Assembly (NCBI GenBank): GCA_032881465.1
Contig: CP126168.1
Location: 2,294,001 to 2,358,000 of the forward strand
Direction of reading: 5' to 3'
Length of the DNA stretch: 64,000 nt
DNA from: Parvibaculaceae bacterium PLY_AMNH_Bact1
Lineage (GTDB): Bacteria; Pseudomonadota; Alphaproteobacteria; Parvibaculales; Parvibaculaceae
Below are positions 56,597-64,000 of this stretch, piece by piece (the stretch's first letter is position 1; every line of letters starts with the position of its first letter). The translations under genes and the position numbers were made by a program. The notes below the pieces were generated by a model. The model was not told where the DNA came from and made no database searches. It saw only the letters and a program-made list of their open reading frames with translations.

Positions 56597-57289
56597 ATGC
56601 TCAACAAACTATCTGCAGAAGCATTTGGAACATTTTGGTTGGTTCTGGGAGGCTGTGGCAGCGCTGTGCTGGCTGCCGGTTTTCCAGACGTCGGCATTGG
56701 CTTGCTCGGCGTGTCATTCGCCTTTGGCCTCACGGTCCTCACCATGGCCTACGCAGTGGGCGGCATTTCAGGCGGTCACTTCAATCCGGCAGTCTCAGTA
56801 GGTCTCGCAGTTGCTGGCAAATTTGAGTGGAAGGATTTAGGGCCATACGTCGTGGCGCAAGTTGCCGGCGGCACATTGGGGGCCTTGGTTCTCTACCTCA
56901 TCGTCACCGGCAAAGCCGACTTCACAACAACCGGTGGCTTTGCCTCGAACGGATATGGTGCAAACTCACCCGGTGGCTTCTCCATGACCTCCGCGCTGAT
57001 CGCAGAGATCGTCATGACGGCTTTCTTCCTGATCATCATTTTGGGATCAACCAGCAAACTGGCGCCAGAAAATTTTGCCCCCATCGCGATCGGCCTCGGC
57101 CTCACGCTTATTCACCTGATCTCCATTCCCGTCACCAACACATCGGTTAACCCTGCCCGCTCGACCGCTGTCGCTTTCTTTGCTGACAATGGTGCAATGG
57201 GCCAGCTTTGGCTCTTCTGGGTTGCCCCGATCATTGGCGCGGCGATTGGTGCCCTTATCTGGAAAGCCCTGCTTTCTGACGAAGGTTAG
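56597..57289 (+). CDS. aqpZ: Aquaporin Z
   Basis: The 230-residue, six-helix channel has both NPA loops as [13 protein letters not shown] and [14 protein letters not shown]. His in the second helix and Arg after the second NPA form the selectivity filter of a water-only channel. ATG 56597 has GGGGGAG upstream, and an earlier frame start (56564) is rejected. The length is typical of AqpZ. A 7-bp hairpin without T-run (ATCGGGG/CCCCGAT, 57314-57344) follows. Confidence 0.95.
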   Translation: MLNKLSAEAFGTFWLVLGGCGSAVLAAGFPDVGIGLLGVSFAFGLTVLTMAYAVGGISGGHFNPAVSVGLAVAGKFEWKDLGPYVVAQVAGGTLGALVLYLIVTGKADFTTTGGFASNGYGANSPGGFSMTSALIAEIVMTAFFLIIILGSTSKLAPENFAPIAIGLGLTLIHLISIPVTNTSVNPARSTAVAFFADNGAMGQLWLFWVAPIIGAAIGALIWKALLSDEG

Positions 57290-57395
57290 AAAACACGGGG
57301 CTTAAGGCTCAAAATCGGGGAAAAACGCGGCATTCTGCCCCGATCACACCCAGCCATACACCTTTAATTCACAGGCTTAAGGTCCTATATTAGTC

Positions 57396-57720
57396 CTGTC
57401 GGGAAACCGACTATGGCGATAAACGGATTTCGTAATAAACCATTCGGACCCGGGGGCGGTACCCGGCGCCTCCACCAAAAGCCCAAGACCTGATATCAGG
57501 CAACCTGGGTTTTTCATGGGGGCGAAATAGGATCGACGAGGGTGTAAAGGATCTTCTTTTGCTCGGCATGGTTCCGCCGTTATCGGGCCGTTTGATAGTT
57601 GCAAATGACAACTACGCTGAGGCACGTCTAGCTGCGTAAGCGGTTCGACTGTTTCGAACTTAGCCCTGTAAGTTAGCGCTTGCAGGCGGGGTTCGGAGGC
57701 ACCTGGCAACAGAAGCCTCC
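57396..57720 (+). ncRNA. ssrA: Transfer-messenger RNA (circularly permuted, two-piece)
   Basis: The acceptor piece comes first: a GNRA hairpin (57398-57411), a T-arm (57450-57466), CGCCTCC and ACCA ending at 57477. After an intervening part (57478-57517) comes the coding piece, starting GGGGGCG at 57518, which pairs with CGCCTCC and includes the G3-U70 alanine identity pair. The tag frame (57601-57639) encodes ANDNYAEARLAA and stops with TAA. The final hairpin GGAGGC/GCCTCC (57695-57720) is followed by ACTTTTC. The permuted layout is the alphaproteobacterial one. TATATT at 57386-57391 is a candidate -10. It rescues stalled ribosomes and tags products for ClpXP. Confidence 0.96.
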
Positions 57721-57754
57721 ACTTTTCTCCCAGGGAGGACCGACGGAGACATGA

Positions 57755-58582
57755 ATGTCTGACACCCAGAAGATCACCCCTCGCGATCCCGGTTTCACCT
57801 TCGCCGACGATCTGCCTGTCTATTGGCATTCCGGCGACCCTGCCATCTCTCATTTCTATAATGGTCTGTCCCTCACCTTCCCTGAAGGCGAGCGTTTCTT
57901 TGTCGACAGTGTGCGGCATTTTGCAGATGAGATTACTGACCCCAAACTGAAGTCAGATGTCCGCGGCTTTGCAGGTCAGGAAGCGATCCATTCTCGCGAA
58001 CATGTTGTCTACAATCAGTACCTTGCAATGCAGGGACTTGAGCCAGAAAAGATTGAGCGCCTGGTGACCTTTGGGTTGCGCATGGGGCGCAAGCTGCCAA
58101 AGAAGACACAGCTCGCCATCACCTGCGCGCTAGAGCACTACACCGCCCTTTTCGCTGAGGCTATTCTCGAAAACCCGAAGGTGATGGAGGGTGCGCACCC
58201 TCAATTCGCAAACCTGTGGCGCTGGCATGCCTTGGAAGAGTCGGAACACAAGGCTGTTGCCTTTGATGTGTTTAAGACTGTTGATCCAGGTATCCGTGGA
58301 TATCTTCGACGGATCATTTCGATGACCCTTACGACGATCAACTTCAACCTGTCAGCGCTCGGCAATCAGATTTACCTGATGAAGAAATCCGGTGAACTCA
58401 CCAATTGGCGGTCTTGGGCGCGCAGCATGAGCCACCTTTGGGGACGAGACGGCGTATGGCGGCATGTCATCAAGGGTGTCTTCTCCTACTATCGCCCCTC
58501 CTTCCACCCCAATGACCGAGATACCGACGCCCTCGTCGCCAAATGGCGAACCTGGTACGCGGCCGACATTCAATCCGGTTGA
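57755..58582 (+). CDS. PF10118-family metal-dependent hydrolase-like protein
   Basis: The 275-residue protein starts at ATG 57755 with GACGGAGAC upstream. Conserved blocks are LSLTFPEGERFFVDSVRHF, GFAGQEAIHSREHVVYNQYL (ExxH-like diiron/metal residues), TCALEHYTALFAEAIL and WRWHALEESEHKAVAFDVF. The E-x2-H and E-S-E-H patterns in a helical bundle resemble ferritin-like diiron proteins; the family is listed as predicted metal-dependent hydrolase. The reaction is unknown. It directly follows ssrA. Confidence 0.88.
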   Translation: MSDTQKITPRDPGFTFADDLPVYWHSGDPAISHFYNGLSLTFPEGERFFVDSVRHFADEITDPKLKSDVRGFAGQEAIHSREHVVYNQYLAMQGLEPEKIERLVTFGLRMGRKLPKKTQLAITCALEHYTALFAEAILENPKVMEGAHPQFANLWRWHALEESEHKAVAFDVFKTVDPGIRGYLRRIISMTLTTINFNLSALGNQIYLMKKSGELTNWRSWARSMSHLWGRDGVWRHVIKGVFSYYRPSFHPNDRDTDALVAKWRTWYAADIQSG

Positions 58583-58648
58583 GTTAAGACCACACCCTCA
58601 CTAGGGTGACCCCTGTGATAAGAGATAGTTCTTTGGGGGATTGGGGTT

Positions 58649-59818
58649 ATGAAACGTATTGTCGTCGGATTAGGCGTCTTTTTGCTGGGTGCCTCTGCGC
58701 TCGTATACCTCTTTGCTCCCGGTCTCATCGAAGGTAGCGTCAACCTCGTTGAGAAACACGAACCCTACGAGATTGCCGATGAAGCCCGCAAGCTTCACAG
58801 CACGCTTACCATCATCGATCTTCACTCCGACACAATGTTGTGGGGACGTAACCCACTCGACAGAAGCTCTACCGGCCATGTGGATGTACCCCGCATGGTC
58901 GAAGGAAACATGGCGCTTCAGGTTTTCTCATCCACGACAAAGTCACCCGCAGGCCAAAACTACGAGAGCAACTCCGCCGAAGCGCGCGACCAGCTCACCC
59001 CGGTAACAGTACTGGGGCTTTGGCCAATAAAGTCCTGGACCAGCATCTATGAGCGAGCAGTCCATCAGGCACGGGAACTATATGCAGCTGAGGATCAGGA
59101 CCCTAACGCACTGCAAGTTGTGACCTCAAGCAGCGACCTGGACGCACTTTTAGAAGCAAGAGCTGAAGGCAAGCCTGTTGTCGGAGGCATCCTCCTCACC
59201 GAGGGCAGTCATCCGCTTGAAGGAGATCTTGCGAACGTCCAGAAGCTTTATGATGAAGGTTACCGCATCATGGGGCTCCAGCATTTCTTTGACAATCGGC
59301 TGGGCGGGTCTCTTCACGGGCAGTCCGGCGAAGGCCTCACCGAATTCGGACGCGCCGCAGTCATGGAGATGGAGCGCCTCGGCATCATCATCGACGTTGC
59401 GCACTCCTCACCGGCGGTCGTGCGCGATGTCCTCGCCATATCAAACCGCCCGATCATCGTCTCTCATACAGGCCTCAAAGGTGCCTGCCATACGAAGCGC
59501 AATCTTGAAGACGACTTGATGAAAGAAATTGCCGCTAAAGGCGGGCTGATCGGCATTGGCTTCTGGGATGCAGCAGTATGTGACTATACGCCAGCCGGTA
59601 TTGTTAAATCCGTTCGCTATGGCATCGACCTATTGGGAGTCGATCACGTCGCACTGGGGTCTGACTATGACGGCAGCACGACCGTGCTCATGGACGCAGC
59701 GGAAATACCTGCCCTCACACATGAAATGTTGAAAGCCGGCTTCACTGAAGAAGAGATCAGAAAGGTGATGGGCGAAAACGCGGTAAGGCTGCTTCGAGAT
59801 CTTTTGCCACAGGGGTGA
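58649..59818 (+). CDS. Membrane dipeptidase (peptidase M19)
   Basis: The 389-residue zinc dipeptidase has one N-terminal membrane anchor (GLGVFLLGASALVYLFAPG). The metal residues lie in TIIDLHSDTMLWG (HxD), GGILLTEGSHPLEG (Glu), RPIIVSHTGLKGACHTKRNL (His) and VALGSDYDGSTTV (Asp). It should cleave dipeptides, including D-residue types, on the periplasmic side. RBS GGGGGATTGGGG is before the ATG. The stop is followed by a 7-bp hairpin (CTGATTG/CAATCAG) and repeat copy 5. Confidence 0.92.
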   Translation: MKRIVVGLGVFLLGASALVYLFAPGLIEGSVNLVEKHEPYEIADEARKLHSTLTIIDLHSDTMLWGRNPLDRSSTGHVDVPRMVEGNMALQVFSSTTKSPAGQNYESNSAEARDQLTPVTVLGLWPIKSWTSIYERAVHQARELYAAEDQDPNALQVVTSSSDLDALLEARAEGKPVVGGILLTEGSHPLEGDLANVQKLYDEGYRIMGLQHFFDNRLGGSLHGQSGEGLTEFGRAAVMEMERLGIIIDVAHSSPAVVRDVLAISNRPIIVSHTGLKGACHTKRNLEDDLMKEIAAKGGLIGIGFWDAAVCDYTPAGIVKSVRYGIDLLGVDHVALGSDYDGSTTVLMDAAEIPALTHEMLKAGFTEEEIRKVMGENAVRLLRDLLPQG

Positions 59819-59885
59819 CGCCTCCCTGTTGCGACACTGGACGCCCCCTCGAATCGCTGATTGAATGGGCTTCAACCAATCAGGA

Positions 59886-59928
59886 GCATGTTTCTGAAAA
59901 ATGTTCACATTTTTCGGATAGAACATGC
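59886..59928. repeat. 43-bp palindromic repeat, copy 5
   Basis: GCATGTT and AACATGC form the outer arms, and GAAAAATG and CATTTTTC form a perfect 8-bp inner stem with a 4-nt loop. GTCAAACAGA follows. The primary sequence is diverged from copies 1-4, but the length and layout are the same. Confidence 0.65.
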
Positions 59929-59985
59929 GTCAAACAGAGACATAGATCATGCTCTTTACACACGAGGATGATCTAGGAGACCTAA

Positions 59986-60474
59986 ATGGCCGAAGACCAA
60001 ATGCGATACGATGTGCTGACGCAGAAAGCCCTGCTCGCCGTTGTTCGCGACGCTCTCAATATTGCAGCAACCGAAGGCCTGCCGGGTGAGCATCATTTCT
60101 ACATTTCCTTCCGGACTGAGGCGCCGGGTGTCGACATCTCCGATCGCCTAAAGAGCCAATACCCCGAAGAGATGACCATTGTCCTGCAGCATCAGTTCTG
60201 GGACCTGAAGGTGGGCGACGATGGCTTCACGGTTGGCCTGTCTTTCGACAAGACACCTGAGCGACTGATCGTGCCCTATTCCGCTCTTGTGGGTTTTTTC
60301 GACCCAAGCGTGCAGTTCGGGCTTCAATTCGTGCCGGACGGCGAGGAAGCCTCGGAAACACCACAGGATGTTTTTGAAACGCCCGTACCGGCAACAGAGA
60401 CAAAGTCTGAGCCAGGCGATGAAGACCATAGCGGCGAAGTGGTCAGCCTGGACGCCTTTCGTAAAGACCGCTAA
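59986..60474 (+). CDS. sspB: SspB, ClpXP specificity-enhancing adaptor (alpha type)
   Basis: The 162-residue adaptor binds the ssrA tag and delivers tagged proteins to ClpXP. The N-terminal Sm-like domain shows MRYDVLTQKALLAVVRDAL, GEHHFYISFRTEAPGV and RLIVPYSALVGFFDPSVQFG. An acidic linker and the C-terminal ClpX-tethering motif VVSLDAFRKD follow. RBS AGGAGACC is before the ATG. An imperfectly spaced AGATCAT/ATGATCT repeat lies just upstream (59944-59974). ssrA itself is 2.3 kb away. Confidence 0.95.
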   Translation: MAEDQMRYDVLTQKALLAVVRDALNIAATEGLPGEHHFYISFRTEAPGVDISDRLKSQYPEEMTIVLQHQFWDLKVGDDGFTVGLSFDKTPERLIVPYSALVGFFDPSVQFGLQFVPDGEEASETPQDVFETPVPATETKSEPGDEDHSGEVVSLDAFRKDR

Positions 60475-60540
60475 GCAGCTCTCAGCCTCCATCTTTCTGG
60501 GATTTGGCCTGCCCCACAAGGCATGCTAAAGGAGCCTCCT

Positions 60541-60582
60541 ATGAAAGACATCTGGGGGAACCTCCCCGCCGATCAGATGTAA
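60541..60582 (+). other. 13-codon leader ORF within a hairpin ahead of fumC
   Basis: ATG 60541 to TAA 60582 encodes MKDIWGNLPADQM with a near-perfect ribosome site (AAAGGAGCCTCCT). The same DNA forms a stem: ACATCTG (60548-60554) pairs with CAGATGT (60574-60580), with GGGGA/CCCC paired inside. Translation and folding would exclude each other. The fumC start is 25 bp downstream. Confidence 0.45.
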
Positions 60583-60606
60583 AGCCCGACAGCTGGAGAG
60601 CCGCTC

Positions 60607-61998
60607 ATGAGCCAGACACGCACAGAAACCGATACTTTTGGCCCAATTGAAGTCCCATCGGACAAATATTGGGGCGCACAGGCGCAGCGTTCACTGGGGA
60701 ATTTCAAAATCGGCTGGGAAAAACAGCCTATGTCGGTTGTGCGCGCTTTAGGTATCGTGAAACGCGCCTGCGCTGAAGCCAACATGTCGCTTGGCAACCT
60801 GGATAAGTCCATCGGCAAAGCGATGATCGAAGCCGCGCAGGAAGTGATCGACGGCAAACTCAACGACCATTTCCCGCTTGTGGTATGGCAGACAGGGTCA
60901 GGCACCCAGTCCAACATGAACTCCAATGAAGTGATTTCCAATCGGGCAATCGAAATCCTCGGCGGTACCATGGGCACGAAAGACCCCGTTCATCCGAATG
61001 ACCATGTGAACATGAGTCAGTCGTCAAACGACACCTATCCGACAGCCATGCACATTGCCTGCGCAGAGCGCATCGTTCACGGGCTCATCCCGTCCCTCAA
61101 ACATTTGCATGCGGCACTCGTCGCAAAGCAAAAGGAGTTCGATCACATTATCAAGATCGGTCGAACTCATACGCAGGACGCAACCCCACTGACACTGGGC
61201 CAGGAATTCTCTGGCTATGCTGCTCAGGTTGCCTCAGCCATTGAGCGCATCGAGCTGACCCTGCCCGGTCTCCTTCAATTGGCCCAGGGCGGCACAGCCG
61301 TTGGTACCGGCCTCAATGCACCCATCGGGTTTGCTGAGAAAGTCGCGGAAAGTGTTGCCACGATTACCGGTCTTCCTTTCGTCACTGCACCAAATAAATT
61401 TGAGAGCCTCGCAGCTCACGACGCCATGGTGTTTTCACATGGCGCAATCAACGCTGCAGGTGCAGCCCTCTTTAAAATTGCCAATGATATTCGCTTGTTG
61501 GGCTCCGGCCCGCGCTCTGGCCTCGGAGAGCTGGCGCTGCCGGAAAATGAACCCGGCTCCTCCATCATGCCGGGCAAGGTGAACCCGACCCAGTGTGAGG
61601 CACTGACACAGGTCTGCGCTCATGTTGCTGGGAACAACGCGGCACTCACCTTCGCGGGAAGCCAAGGTCACTTTGAGCTCAACGTTTACAACCCCATGAT
61701 GGCCTACAACTTCCTGCAGTCTGTTCAGCTGCTGGGGGATGCTGCAGTCAGCTTTACTGACAATTGCGTCGTTGGCATTGAAGCCCGTGAAGCCAATATC
61801 AAGGCGGCACTCGACCGCTCCTTGATGCTCGTCACCGCTCTCGCACCCACAATCGGCTACGACAATGCCGCCAAGATCGCAAAAACCGCACACAAGAACG
61901 GCACCACGTTGCGCGAGGAAGCGGTAGGCGGCGGCTACGTCACCGAAGAAGAATTCGACGCTGTCGTGCGCCCAGAAGACATGATCGGACCAAAATAA
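60607..61998 (+). CDS. fumC: Fumarate hydratase, class II
   Basis: The 463-residue iron-free fumarase of the TCA cycle belongs to the aspartase/fumarase superfamily. The signature [17 protein letters not shown] is complete. [33 protein letters not shown] and [20 protein letters not shown] are the other active-site loops. RBS TGGAGAG is before the ATG. The upstream region has a leader ORF/hairpin. A ribbon-helix-helix gene follows after 12 bp. Confidence 0.97.
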   Translation: MSQTRTETDTFGPIEVPSDKYWGAQAQRSLGNFKIGWEKQPMSVVRALGIVKRACAEANMSLGNLDKSIGKAMIEAAQEVIDGKLNDHFPLVVWQTGSGTQSNMNSNEVISNRAIEILGGTMGTKDPVHPNDHVNMSQSSNDTYPTAMHIACAERIVHGLIPSLKHLHAALVAKQKEFDHIIKIGRTHTQDATPLTLGQEFSGYAAQVASAIERIELTLPGLLQLAQGGTAVGTGLNAPIGFAEKVAESVATITGLPFVTAPNKFESLAAHDAMVFSHGAINAAGAALFKIANDIRLLGSGPRSGLGELALPENEPGSSIMPGKVNPTQCEALTQVCAHVAGNNAALTFAGSQGHFELNVYNPMMAYNFLQSVQLLGDAAVSFTDNCVVGIEAREANIKAALDRSLMLVTALAPTIGYDNAAKIAKTAHKNGTTLREEAVGGGYVTEEEFDAVVRPEDMIGPK

Positions 61999-62010
61999 GC
62001 GAGCGTCAAA

Positions 62011-62247
62011 ATGTCAGCGCAGATCAAGCGGTCAATCACCATCTCCGGTCATCGCACGTCGATCACTTTGGAGCGGCCGTTCTGGGATGAACTGAAAGAG
62101 ATCGCCTGCCGGGAAAAAATCTCTGTCACCGAACTTGTTCGCCAGATCGATGCACGCAGGGGTGCCTCGGGATCACTAACGAGTGCTATCCGGGTCTTCA
62201 TTCTTGAGCAACTAAGAAAGCAGCGGTCTGTTCACAGCCAGACCTAA
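62011..62247 (+). CDS. Ribbon-helix-helix domain protein
   Basis: The 78-residue protein is of the RHH_4 type (PF13467): strand KRSITISGHRTSITLE, then FWDELKEIACREKISVTELV and a second helix IRVFILEQLRKQ. Such proteins bind DNA as dimers; in alphaproteobacteria one is often located next to fumC and sspB. The role is unknown. It lies 12 bp after fumC and is probably co-transcribed with it. Its last four bases overlap the convergent AsmA-like gene. Confidence 0.88.
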   Translation: MSAQIKRSITISGHRTSITLERPFWDELKEIACREKISVTELVRQIDARRGASGSLTSAIRVFILEQLRKQRSVHSQT

Positions 62248-64000
62248 TTTGATGGACGCTCAACCGGCGTTGGCGCCCCTGAATCTGCTGCCCCTGGAGC
62301 CGGGTCTTCAATGACCCCTTCAAGAGGCACATCCAACTCAGACCCGGCGTCCGGTCCCACGATAAGCTCGCGAAGCTCGTCCGGCAGATCTTCGATTCCT
62401 GCCTCTTCGATATCCCTCACCAACAGCGCCTGTGACACAGCCTGTTGAATCGCCAAGGTATCGGTTCGACGCTCAAGCTTCTGGAACGGACCTGCGAGAA
62501 CCATCGTCATCGGTGGCAGAGGCTTGTCGCCCGTCAAGCTAACATCAGTCTCTATATCAGCTTCCAAGCGCACCAGGTCAGCCAGCGCCGTTACGTCCAG
62601 ACCATTTGCACCAGCAACCTCCACCTCAGCAGGCACATATTTCACGATGCCGTCATCGACGGCAAATGCCCCTTCGATCCGGTTATAAGATGCGCGACCA
62701 TTGCTCATGTGCACCGCCGCAACAGCATCAAAGTCATCCATTGTAGACAAACCATCTAAGGCGGTCCGAAACGCCTCAAGATCGAAGCCGCGAAGCTCGC
62801 CTTCAGTGATCGCGAGAGAGCCCTTGCCGGACAGAGACGACACCAACCCCAAGAGACTGCGCCCCTGCCCTTCGAGCTGGAGACTAGCCGTTGCTTCACC
62901 GCTGGCCAATTCTTCGCCAAACAGCATCTCTGAGACACGGTCGACGGATGTATTTTCTGCAGCCAGCGTCAGTCCCAAACCTGGAACACCATCGCCTCCT
63001 TCAAACCGAGCTCCCATGGTCAAACGACCAGATGCCACTTCTGCCGTTACCGGTGTGAAAGACAAAACACCATCCGCCAAAGTCCCGTTGGCAGTAATAT
63101 CTTCCAGAACAAGGTTTGCAACGCTGGCTTTTGATATAGCGACTGTCAGAGACCCTTGTGCATCGCCAAGAGACGACCAATCCAATGGATCAGCTGACCA
63201 TAGATCAGCCCCTTCCGTGAAGAACAAGGGATCAAAGGTGACTGAGCCGAGGCTGATATTTGCGTCAACCGAAGGAATTGTCCCCTCAAAATCAACCACA
63301 CCGCCGCCCGAGGCCCTGAAGGCACCAGCAATGCCTTCTACTTCACTTAGCGAAATGCGGTCCGATGCCCATCCCAAGCCGCCACCGGCAACAAACGCAC
63401 CATCGCGAGCGTTCGCCGAGATGAGCTCAACCAAACCTCCCTGCCATCCGGCAGCTTGGCTCGCCAGTCCGAATGTCGACGCAGACATTTCAAACCGACC
63501 ATTAAACCGCGGCGAACTGAGCAGCGCCTGCGTTTTACCGGAAAGCGACCCCGTAAAATCGCCCATGGTAAATCGCAGACTGGCATCAAGAGAACCTTCC
63601 GTTTGTCCTGAAAGCTGAACGCGAACGCGCCCTGCCCCTTCAATCGGAGCCGTAGGCTCTAAACCAAACTGATCCAGTAGCCTTTGCGCAGATGGGTTTT
63701 CCAGTGCGAGGACAAGGTCGAGCTTATCCGCCGAGGGCGACGAACGCACCCGCCGTTGATTGACCACCAGCGAAACCGCAGATCCGTCTGTCTCACCGGA
63801 CATATCGAGCGATGTTATGTGGCCCTCTTCCGTCTGTTCGCCCCGCAACACATAAGCAAGCACGCCCTCATCAGCTGAAGGAACCTCAGCATCCAAAAGC
63901 AAGCTACCCATCGATACTGCAAGCCCTGTATTGATGGTTCCCTCCAGGCCGCCTGTGGCGAACGGCCCGATGTTCGAGATTGTACCTACAGCTGAAATTA
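62244..64000 (-). CDS. AsmA-family protein, C-terminal part (5' end outside window)
   Basis: The frame is open to the window edge on the minus strand, so the start lies beyond 64000; the ATG at 63911 is internal (GGLEGTINTGLAVSMGSLLL reads across it). At least 585 residues are present. They contain the AsmA-like C-terminal domain: LGLTLAAENTSVDRVSEMLF, ASLQLEGQGRSLLGLVSSLS, GKGSLAITEGELRGFDLEAF and MSNGRASYNRIEGAFAVDDG. AsmA proteins are long beta-groove proteins of the inner membrane that probably move phospholipid toward the outer membrane. The Pro/Ala-rich tail is low-complexity. Confidence 0.9.
   Translation of the reverse strand, partial: ISAVGTISNIGPFATGGLEGTINTGLAVSMGSLLLDAEVPSADEGVLAYVLRGEQTEEGHITSLDMSGETDGSAVSLVVNQRRVRSSPSADKLDLVLALENPSAQRLLDQFGLEPTAPIEGAGRVRVQLSGQTEGSLDASLRFTMGDFTGSLSGKTQALLSSPRFNGRFEMSASTFGLASQAAGWQGGLVELISANARDGAFVAGGGLGWASDRISLSEVEGIAGAFRASGGGVVDFEGTIPSVDANISLGSVTFDPLFFTEGADLWSADPLDWSSLGDAQGSLTVAISKASVANLVLEDITANGTLADGVLSFTPVTAEVASGRLTMGARFEGGDGVPGLGLTLAAENTSVDRVSEMLFGEELASGEATASLQLEGQGRSLLGLVSSLSGKGSLAITEGELRGFDLEAFRTALDGLSTMDDFDAVAAVHMSNGRASYNRIEGAFAVDDGIVKYVPAEVEVAGANGLDVTALADLVRLEADIETDVSLTGDKPLPPMTMVLAGPFQKLERRTDTLAIQQAVSQALLVRDIEEAGIEDLPDELRELIVGPDAGSELDVPLEGVIEDPAPGAADSGAPTPVERPSN

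Noticed and set aside
57377-57919. 180-codon minus-strand ORF across the ssrA region
   Set aside because: It is antisense to tmRNA and to the start of the PF10118 gene; the RNA structure and tag frame explain the sequence.
62701-63618. 305-codon plus-strand ORF, Ser/Pro-rich
   Set aside because: It is antisense to the AsmA-like gene; its composition mirrors the coding strand.

Overview
The window is a chromosomal stretch of an alphaproteobacterium, most likely of the Hyphomicrobiales/Parvibaculum-like lineages. This rests on several signs: a circularly permuted two-piece tmRNA gene with the tag ANDNYAEARLAA, an alpha-type SspB, the hflK-hflC-DUF2065-degP order, an mreBCD-mrdA-rodA cluster, and five copies of a 43-bp palindromic repeat of a kind I associate with Rhizobiales intergenic DNA. 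The genus is not proven. There are no insertion sequences, CRISPR arrays, phage genes or rRNA genes.

Positions 1-9100 carry the end of a DUF2161 nuclease-like gene, a Tet-type MFS exporter, and a porin - imelysin - di-heme oxidoreductase (DUF1111) - imelysin - DUF1513 operon of the type linked to iron. A Fur-like palindrome lies in front of this operon and a strong hairpin lies inside it. An FMN-dependent PPOX protein follows. Positions 9100-18850 are accessory: a saccharopine-dehydrogenase-like oxidoreductase, a methyltransferase, a DUF3604 exported protein, an orphan Cache sensor domain, a small membrane protein, a GNAT and an XRE gene overlapping tail to tail, a soluble chemotaxis receptor with two tandem sensor modules, and a YHS-domain gene beside its own decayed duplicate.

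Positions 18850-23070 hold a Baeyer-Villiger-type monooxygenase diverging from a Coq4-like gene across a region with a near-consensus promoter and two TGACA/TGTCA palindromes, then an MFS pump and tRNA-Lys(CTT). Positions 23180-29250 are the rod-shape cluster (NTF2-like, rodA, mrdA, mreD, mreC, mreB, all minus strand). Positions 29400-41700 are dominated by branched-chain amino acid synthesis (leuA, ilvD, ilvC, ilvH, ilvI). Interspersed are a LysR regulator, purT, a zinc-sensor ArsR/CDF exporter pair with a clear operator, an Asp/Glu racemase-family gene and a 50-codon ORF that was not previously obvious.

Positions 41700-54800 carry miaA and serB (head to head), degP, DUF2065, hflC, hflK, mrp, a small secreted protein, an SMP-30 hydrolase, a membrane-tailed serine hydrolase, glutathione-dependent formaldehyde dehydrogenase, DUF1499, folA and thyA. 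Positions 54900-64000 carry an acyl-CoA synthetase, aqpZ, ssrA, a PF10118 metal-dependent hydrolase, an M19 dipeptidase, sspB, fumC with a hairpin-embedded leader ORF, a ribbon-helix-helix protein and the 3' part of an AsmA-like gene. Most of the window is ordinary core chromosome. I saw no wholly new system. The best leads are the 43-bp repeat family, the embedded hairpin in the iron operon, the monooxygenase/Coq4 control region, the fumC leader and the YHS pseudogene pair.
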